25,971 bases of DNA from Coprinopsis marcescibilis. Its lineage: Eukaryota > Basidiomycota > Agaricomycetes > Agaricales > Psathyrellaceae. The notes under the pieces are model-generated. The model was not told the origin of the DNA. It made no database searches and was given only the letters and a program-made list of their open reading frames with translations. Below, piece after piece: positions 21,295 to 25,971 of this stretch. Positions within the stretch are counted from its first letter, which is position 1; the number at the start of each line of letters is the position of its first letter. The position numbers were made by a program, and so were the translations under genes. The stretch covers positions 1-25,971 of the forward strand of contig ML210450.1 in NCBI GenBank assembly GCA_004369085.1. Direction: 5' to 3'.

Positions 21295-21340
21295 GGGTGT
21301 TTAAAGGAACGATGGTGTTTAAAGGAACGTACTACCCCTG
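21295..21340. repeat. Right TIR of the pogo element with an extra inner copy
   Basis: The right TIR is 21314-21340. GGTGTTTAAAGGAACG occurs twice here, at 21296-21311 and 21314-21329, an 18-base period. The left end has only one copy, so the ends are asymmetric. Confidence 0.8.
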
Positions 21341-21375
21341 TACATGAAAAATCACGTGACAATTCATACCGACGC

Positions 21376-22109
21376 GAAAACCAAGTCTGCACCTATATTA
21401 CTAAGCCGGCCTGATGCCGGCATCTCTCATCGAGATCCAAATCGCCTTCGCGGGATCTCTGGGGACCATATTCTTTCACCATGCGTCTCACGTCGCGCCT
21501 CCTTGCACATTTTGAAAGGCATTGTAGTGTAGAGGATAACGCACCTCTCCCTTCCTCAAACTGTCCCTCGTTCGAGGACGAGAGAAGGTGCTTTTTGTTG
21601 ATTTTTTGTTCCCTCACCTCTACGGCCGCACCGTGCTGACTTATAATCGCGAAAACTCCGAATGTCGAGTGATTATAGCATATAGCATACATAGTAAAAA
21701 TAAAAACACTAGTGCTTTTCAAACTTTTGTCATATGTGATTAAAATAACCAGGCTCCCCGGTTGGATATGTAAATACAGTCCTTCACTAAAGATCGAAAA
21801 CAAACAGAAAAGAAAAAAAAAACATTAGATTATCAAGAAGTTGACTAGTCGGAGATAAAGGTCCAACTTCCAGGGACAACATGCAACAATTCTCTTCAAA
21901 CTTATGCTGTATATCGAAAACACTGCTCTGGATGTTGGGGTAATTATATAGTGAGCTTTTTCGAATATGTACTTTTTTGTAGGGGCAAAACCCGTAAACT
22001 TGTGTCGTCGCCGTTACAGTTCGCAGCGAACGAAGCCGAACTTCGCTGACGCGGCAGTGTCGCTTGTCCATCAAGAAGGCTTAGTAATATGGGTGCAGAC
22101 TGGGTGTCC
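21376..22109. mobile_element. Non-autonomous Mutator-like element (734 bp)
   Basis: The 32-bp terminal inverted repeats at 21376-21407 and 22078-22109 match at 28 of 32 positions, sharing GTCTGCACC and ATATTACTAAGCC. The flanks are 9-bp direct repeats TACCGACGC at 21367-21375 and 22110-22118. A 9-bp duplication and TIRs starting with G fit the Mutator (MULE) superfamily. There is no transposase frame inside. Removing the element and one repeat restores the right TIR of the CACTA-like host MITE, which is independent proof of the insertion. A hairpin (CAGCGAA / TTCGCTG) lies near 22025-22048. Confidence 0.8.
21520..21607 (+). ncRNA. tRNA-like sequence with A and B boxes inside the Mutator-like element
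   Basis: TAGTGTAGAGG at 21525-21535 fits the pol III A box and the D arm of Glu/Asp-type tRNAs. CGTTCGAGGAC at 21569-21579 fits the B box and T loop, 34 bases downstream. A run of six T at 21602-21607 could end pol III transcription. I cannot close the acceptor stem (GGCATTG has no partner), and the T stem pairs poorly, so this is not a functional tRNA. It could be a decayed tRNA gene, a SINE-like head or a chance match. Confidence 0.3.
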
Positions 22110-22149
22110 TACCGACGCGCGACTTGACATCACTTTGCCCGCCGTGTGA

Positions 22150-22389
22150 ACCGTGACGATTAAAGCGTCACTGGAGGCAAAGGGTAGAGATGAACCATGA
22201 CGCAACTCAGCCATATCAAGCAGGATTCAAGTTAAAGAAGTGTGCCGCCAGAAGCATATCTGCGCAAAAACGTCACTACTTGAGTCATAACATGGCAAAT
22301 GAATCCATGTGTATCGGTGTCATATCCCACTGTCCGTCAGATGTGTACTGTATAAAAAGATCCATATTGACATATCATTCCAGCCCTAA
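22150..22389. other. 3' flank of the glucanase gene
   Basis: Short stretch between the transposon nest and the end of the GH5 gene. No feature is seen. Confidence 0.4.
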
Positions 22390-24805
22390 TTAAGCGACCT
22401 CAAACCCTACGGGGCACGGTCCGATAGGCGCAAAGGCAGGATCTGGGGTGTAACGATCGGGATATGTACACTCAGCAGCTTCAGCTGGGCCACCCTCAGT
22501 ATCATTATCATTGACCCATCCATCGAGTCCTTCAGTTGCAGATGCAGGTGCTCCAGTATATATTGGTACTGGCAAGGTGATAATAGGTGCAGTGTTCGTG
22601 TACCTGGGCAAGAACTCTATCGGTGCGTTGATATTGATGATGGATGTTGGTGGCCAGGGGTTACTGGCGAGGTAATCGGGAGCGATGGTTGCAGATGGGT
22701 CACCACCAGTTTGAGCAGGAGTGAAGGTACCCCGGAATGGCTCAAAGGTTGCTCCAAGACGCTCACACTTCCCGACAGACTCTCGTGGATCTCTGGGGAT
22801 CCATCCTTGCTCGAGACCGAGTTTATATGACCATAGTGGCGCTTCAATACGTCCATCAATGGAGGGGCCGATCTTTGCACCTAAAGTCAGAACACCACGC
22901 CAAGAAAGAAGCTGATAACAGTACCTTCCAAGTCCAGAAGAAGAAATCACCGATTGCGTCGAAGCTAGCGGTGATGAAGCTTTGAAGACCCTCCTTCATT
23001 GTATCGTTGTAGGTCTCCCAGGCGTCATACTCGGGACATTGCGGATGAAAGGACCGGGGGTTTAATGTTCCTCGAATGAATAGACCACAGTCGTTCACTG
23101 CGGCTGAAAACTCGCCTCCAACCGTAACACCGAAGATACCTCGACTGCATTTGATGGCGTCAGCGTACGGTAATACCAAAGAAAGTGCGGAAAACGGCCA
23201 GGTTTACCTTTGAGCAAATGTTGGACCCCAAGTATTGCAGGCCTGACGAGGCCAGGTACCTCCAGCGAGATTGTCTTCTGCGGGAGTAAAGATTGGAGCG
23301 ACATTGACACCACCAAACGCAAAGTAAGGATGTCCATCCACGCCAACGCGATCACCACCAGGAAGGAGTCCCTCCCATGAAGATAGCGCCTGAAGACCGT
23401 CCGATATGATGATGAACTGGTGAGGTTTGGTGATTAATTGCGAAACCACCAAAAGAAGGATAATCGACGGACTGGTCCATTCCCATTCCCGACGCCAGTG
23501 ATCCCTCGAAGTATCTCGTAAGCCCTTGTGTAGAAGCTATTGAGCGGCTCAACGCCAAGTTCTCCTGCCAATGGCTCGTTGACAAGCTCGATAGCCTGGA
23601 TAACATCGAGATACTGAGGTTGCGCGATAAATTGAGTGAACACCCTGAGATAGTAGAGTGCTCTCTCTGCATTTGCTATCCCCATGGGTCCTGCAAGGAA
23701 GTTAATAGGGGAGAGCCTGAGAAGCCCAGAATCATCAGATATATAATGAAGAAGTCGCGGGAACACACCTTCCAGAGTGATTGTACCCATTCTGTGAGCC
23801 TGGAACGGCATGTAGATCAAGGCAAACCCTCAGCCCATATTTGCGGGCCCACTTAACGACCCGCAGGAAGTAACTGTTCGAGGTTTCATACTCTGGAAAA
23901 CACTGAGAGTACTTCCCTCGTCTTACCTCCATGATGTTCGCACGAGAAATGTTTCTCCGGGCCATGTCTCCACAGCCCAGAATCCAATGGGGACTCGAAT
24001 CCAATTTAGCCCTGCTGCTGCAATTTCGGCGATATCCTCTTCCGTCTTAGATGATGTAGTCAGTAAATGCGCCAAAGAGGAGCTACAGGCAACCGCTCTT
24101 ACAATAAAGGTATTATAGTGCTCTTCGATCTGTGAGAGCCCGCCACGGGCCGTATCTGCTGCCATTGCCTCTGAAAGCATAAACTCATCGTTTGCCTCGG
24201 GATATCGCTGGAAGATCTCAGGAGATATGAAAGGCTCCAGGACAAACAGACCCCCAAGGTTGACACCGTAGATACGGTCGACACCCCATTTCCAGGATGT
24301 GTTGAGCGCTGGTGTCCAGGAGTTCGGTTGGGCATCGTTATTGAACGGGTCCTGCGGATCATCAACCCCTATTATCCTTGCAGCATTAGCTTCAAGAAGA
24401 ACGCTGGCTTTGATGAAAATGAATTACTGACAGAAACCGTCAAATTCATTTCGGTAGATGAAAGTTGAGCCGTCGTCCTTGGTGACTGTCGAGCCGTTGC
24501 TCCCGCGCTGAACGAAGGTTCGGAGTGTAAGTCAGAAAGTGTCGGGATATGACATCACTTACCAAGAGTCTCCCACTAACTGTTTCCACAGGTTTGGATG
24601 GGTCATCTCCGCTACTTGGGTTGGCTGGACCGCTGCCACTGACAGAACCCTCATTCGACGACTGTTGCTCCCTTGGTCGGATGACGGTAAAGTAGATGGG
24701 CAGAAAGATAACCAGGAACAAGACCGCCACCAAGGCTGCGCCGATTAAAGCGATTACTCCCCGATTCACTGGTTTCTTGGTCTTTGCGCCCCGTTGGTTA
24801 TCCAT
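22390..24805 (-). CDS. Exo-1,3-beta-glucanase, GH5, membrane-anchored
   Basis: This enzyme family releases glucose from beta-1,3-glucan in the cell wall. Nine exons (24805-24563, 24507-24432, 24368-24103, 24045-23927, 23873-23769, 23716-23473, 23416-23208, 23144-22925, 22872-22390) sum to 1965 nt, or 654 residues, with all phases closing. Residues 1-15 are basic and 16-40 are a hydrophobic membrane segment (GVIALIGAALVAVLFLVIF), making a type II membrane protein with the enzyme outside. GH5 landmarks in order are GVNLGGLFVLEPF, GLNWIRVPIGFWAVE, GLRVCLDLHAVPGSQNG, acid/base Glu317 (ELVNEP), HPYFAF, and nucleophile Glu432 (VGGEFSAAVNDCGL). The pattern fits subfamily GH5_9 (yeast Exg-like). After about residue 535 a Pro-rich tail leads to CPVGFEVA at the end. 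The gene is intact. The closing MITE lies about 530 bases upstream of the ATG. Confidence 0.93.
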
Positions 24806-25339
24806 GTTCGACTATCAAAGGACGGTTGATGGCAGCGTCAACGATGTGGGGTTTGTGCTGATTGCTGTCCAGGGCGTTGATCGCACCAGTACTTACTGAT
24901 ATAGTCGGTTGGTGGCGCGCACCAAGCCGACGTGTCTGGTAATTCCACGGGAGAAAGAAGGGAGAAGAGGGAAGCAGCACACAAGCCCTGGAGCATTGAC
25001 GGGGATGTTGATATCCACGGGAATGTTCAAACATATTTAGCAGGCAACCAACAACCAACACCGGCAACACCGCCCGGCGTTGGTAAGTAAAGGGACCGAG
25101 TTTCTGATGTGTGTGGGCAGCGCCAGTATAAAAAAGTAGATATTCCATAGGATCAGGCAAAGTCCTTTCAACTCCAGCGATCGGGACAAGTGAAAACGTC
25201 TCTGCCAATCGGATTGGTGAAACGAGTGAATGAGCGCTACATTGCAACCAACCTTACCAATATTCACCTACACTCTATCTGAGGACAACATTCACAGCTA
25301 TCGACAAAGATAAATAATCTGAAGATTTAATCACATACG
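24806..25339. promoter_or_regulatory. Upstream region of the glucanase gene
   Basis: These 534 bases separate the glucanase ATG from the inverted-repeat element at 25340. An imperfect direct repeat ACGGG(G/A)ATGTT occurs at about 24999 and 25017. No core promoter element stands out on the minus strand and no other gene is supported. Confidence 0.35.
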
Positions 25340-25970
25340 GGGTGACTTTCCATAAGGAAAATATATTCCAGTTTAATCTCTGAGCGGTGCCAGGCGGAGT
25401 GTGAATACGGCTCCAAATGAGAATCTATTCCATTCCGTTTTCCATAAGCAATGAGCAATATAATACTCCGTCTCTACGCTGTACGACACTGTGGATCTGG
25501 AGCCTTTCCTGCTGAGAGCATGAGGAGAGCACGAAGGAAAGAAAGGAGAAAGAGGTTATGACCAAGGAACATGAAAGACGCGCTAATTGACTTGACACGC
25601 GTTACATGTATCGTTCATACTAGCCTTGACACGCTGGTCTCAGTGCGAACGCCTCCGAGGTGCTGGTTGCATGCTACACTTCTCGATGTTCAGAACTACC
25701 GTAGACAACCCTAAAATAGCGATGGGCGCAGTGTCCTCCGGGGTTAAATCGATAATTATAGCATTCGTGAGAGCCGGGGCAACTCAAAGAGGCAGGTAAG
25801 CTTTTATTCCAGTCTGTTCGAGGGGGGGGTACCCTACGAACAGATTCTATTCTATTCAGACCCACTTGCCTAGCAACGACATTGATTTCAGGTACGGGGT
25901 CCCAGCGGCATCTCGGCCAGTCCGTTTATTATATTCGTAGAAATTCAAAAGTGCTTATGGAAAGTCACCC
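25340..25970. mobile_element. Candidate MITE, 631 bp, with 17-bp perfect inverted repeats
   Basis: GGGTGACTTTCCATAAG at 25340-25356 is the exact reverse complement of 25954-25970. A further partial copy (TTTTCCATAAGCA) is at about 25439-25451. The interior has no convincing gene and holds a hairpin at 25813-25844. The target duplication cannot be checked because the right end is one base from the window edge. A 17-base exact inverted match at this distance is unlikely by chance, so a non-autonomous DNA transposon is the simplest reading. Confidence 0.55.
25813..25844. repeat. Hairpin with G-run loop
   Basis: TCTGTTCG at 25813-25820 pairs with CGAACAGA at 25837-25844. The loop contains eight G followed by TACCC, which can extend the stem (AGGG with CCCT). 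It lies inside the candidate MITE and may be part of its fold. Confidence 0.5.
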
Positions 25971-25971
25971 A

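Larger units (their letters stand above)
18211..21340 (-). mobile_element. Pogo-type Tc1/mariner DNA transposon, 3130 bp
   Basis: The element has perfect 27-bp terminal inverted repeats, 18211-18237 (starting CAGGGGTAGTACGTTCC) and 21314-21340. It is flanked by TA at 18209-18210 and 21341-21342, the target duplication of the Tc1/mariner superfamily. It carries one gene on the minus strand, a pogo-like transposase. The inner half of the TIR is repeated directly just inside the right end (21295-21311). Clusters of GTGTGACA-type motifs lie on both sides of the gene. The perfect TIRs and nearly intact transposase suggest a fairly recent insertion. Confidence 0.92.
17717..22146. mobile_element. 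Host MITE of the nest, CACTA-like, split by two insertions
   Basis: The ends are inverted repeats starting CACGGCGGGCAAAGT. The left TIR is about 17717-17778. The right TIR is 22146-22110, continuing across the inserted element at 21366-21341. Over about 62 aligned bases I count 7 mismatches. The flanks are TGA at 17714-17716 and TGA at 22147-22149, a 3-bp target duplication. A CAC start and 3-bp duplication are hallmarks of the CACTA/EnSpm superfamily. Without the two inserted elements it is about 555 bp and has no coding capacity, so it is a non-autonomous element. The direct repeat TGATCTGTCA at 17767 and 17779 lies at the inner edge of the left TIR. Confidence 0.75.

Noticed and set aside
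21520..21607. A functional tRNA gene
   Set aside because: The acceptor stem does not pair and the T stem is poor, so I kept it only as a tRNA-like sequence at low confidence.
24798..25247. Minus-strand open frame upstream of the glucanase
   Set aside because: Low-complexity reading with non-ATG start and no splice support; better explained as promoter and leader sequence.
25813..25844. Intrinsic terminator
   Set aside because: This is a eukaryotic genome and the hairpin lies in a non-coding inverted-repeat element with no gene reading into it.
1..25971. CRISPR arrays, rRNA genes or bacterial operons
   Set aside because: No regularly spaced direct repeats or rRNA-like sequence was seen, and the genes have spliceosomal introns.

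Overview
This window reads as nuclear DNA of a mushroom-forming basidiomycete (Agaricomycetes). The genes are cut by many introns of about 49-75 nt with GTRNGY donors. Protein content fits the group: an unspecific peroxygenase, a DUF1996 secreted protein, a NACHT-ankyrin protein, a short tyrosinase, an F-box/LRR-like protein and a membrane-anchored exo-1,3-beta-glucanase. Exon boundaries given here are my own reading, based on splice signals, phase arithmetic and family motifs. No transcript evidence was available.

Layout, left to right. At 1-240 (-) lies the 5' part of an unrecognised gene that runs off the window. At 760-1447 (-) is a two-exon hypothetical protein. At 1979-3002 (-) is an RNase H family gene broken by two apparent frameshifts, and at 3270-3690 (-) a shorter, older tandem copy that has lost its catalytic core. 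The unspecific peroxygenase gene at 4196-5586 (+) has five exons, all heme-site motifs and a TATA box. It converges on a three-exon DUF1996 gene at 5979-7150 (-). A seven-exon NACHT-ankyrin gene (10713-7854, -) carries its P-loop on a 25-nt microexon. A six-exon tyrosinase (12686-11353, -) and a DUF6533-like relic follow. The AP endonuclease gene (15521-13599, -; Apn1/endonuclease IV) has all nine metal ligands and needs an 8-nt microexon. It is divergent from an F-box/LRR-like gene (15870-17506, +) that seems to carry a one-base frameshift.

From 17714 to 22149 is a nest of three DNA transposons. The host is a MITE of about 0.55 kb with TIRs starting CACGG and a 3-bp TGA target duplication (CACTA-like). 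A 3130-bp pogo/Tc1-mariner element with a perfect 27-bp TIR and TA duplication is inserted in its interior. A 734-bp non-autonomous Mutator-like element with 32-bp TIRs and a 9-bp target duplication is inserted in its right TIR, and this element carries a tRNA-like stretch. The pogo transposase is complete with a D..D35D triad apart from one in-frame stop after the catalytic domain.

Right of the nest is a nine-exon GH5 exo-1,3-beta-glucanase (24805-22390, -). The last 631 bases look like another MITE with 17-bp perfect inverted repeats, reaching the window edge. The genes do not form an obvious pathway. Peroxygenase, tyrosinase and DUF1996 are predicted secreted proteins, the glucanase is a predicted membrane-anchored cell-wall enzyme, Apn1 is DNA repair, and the NACHT protein is a candidate non-self recognition receptor.
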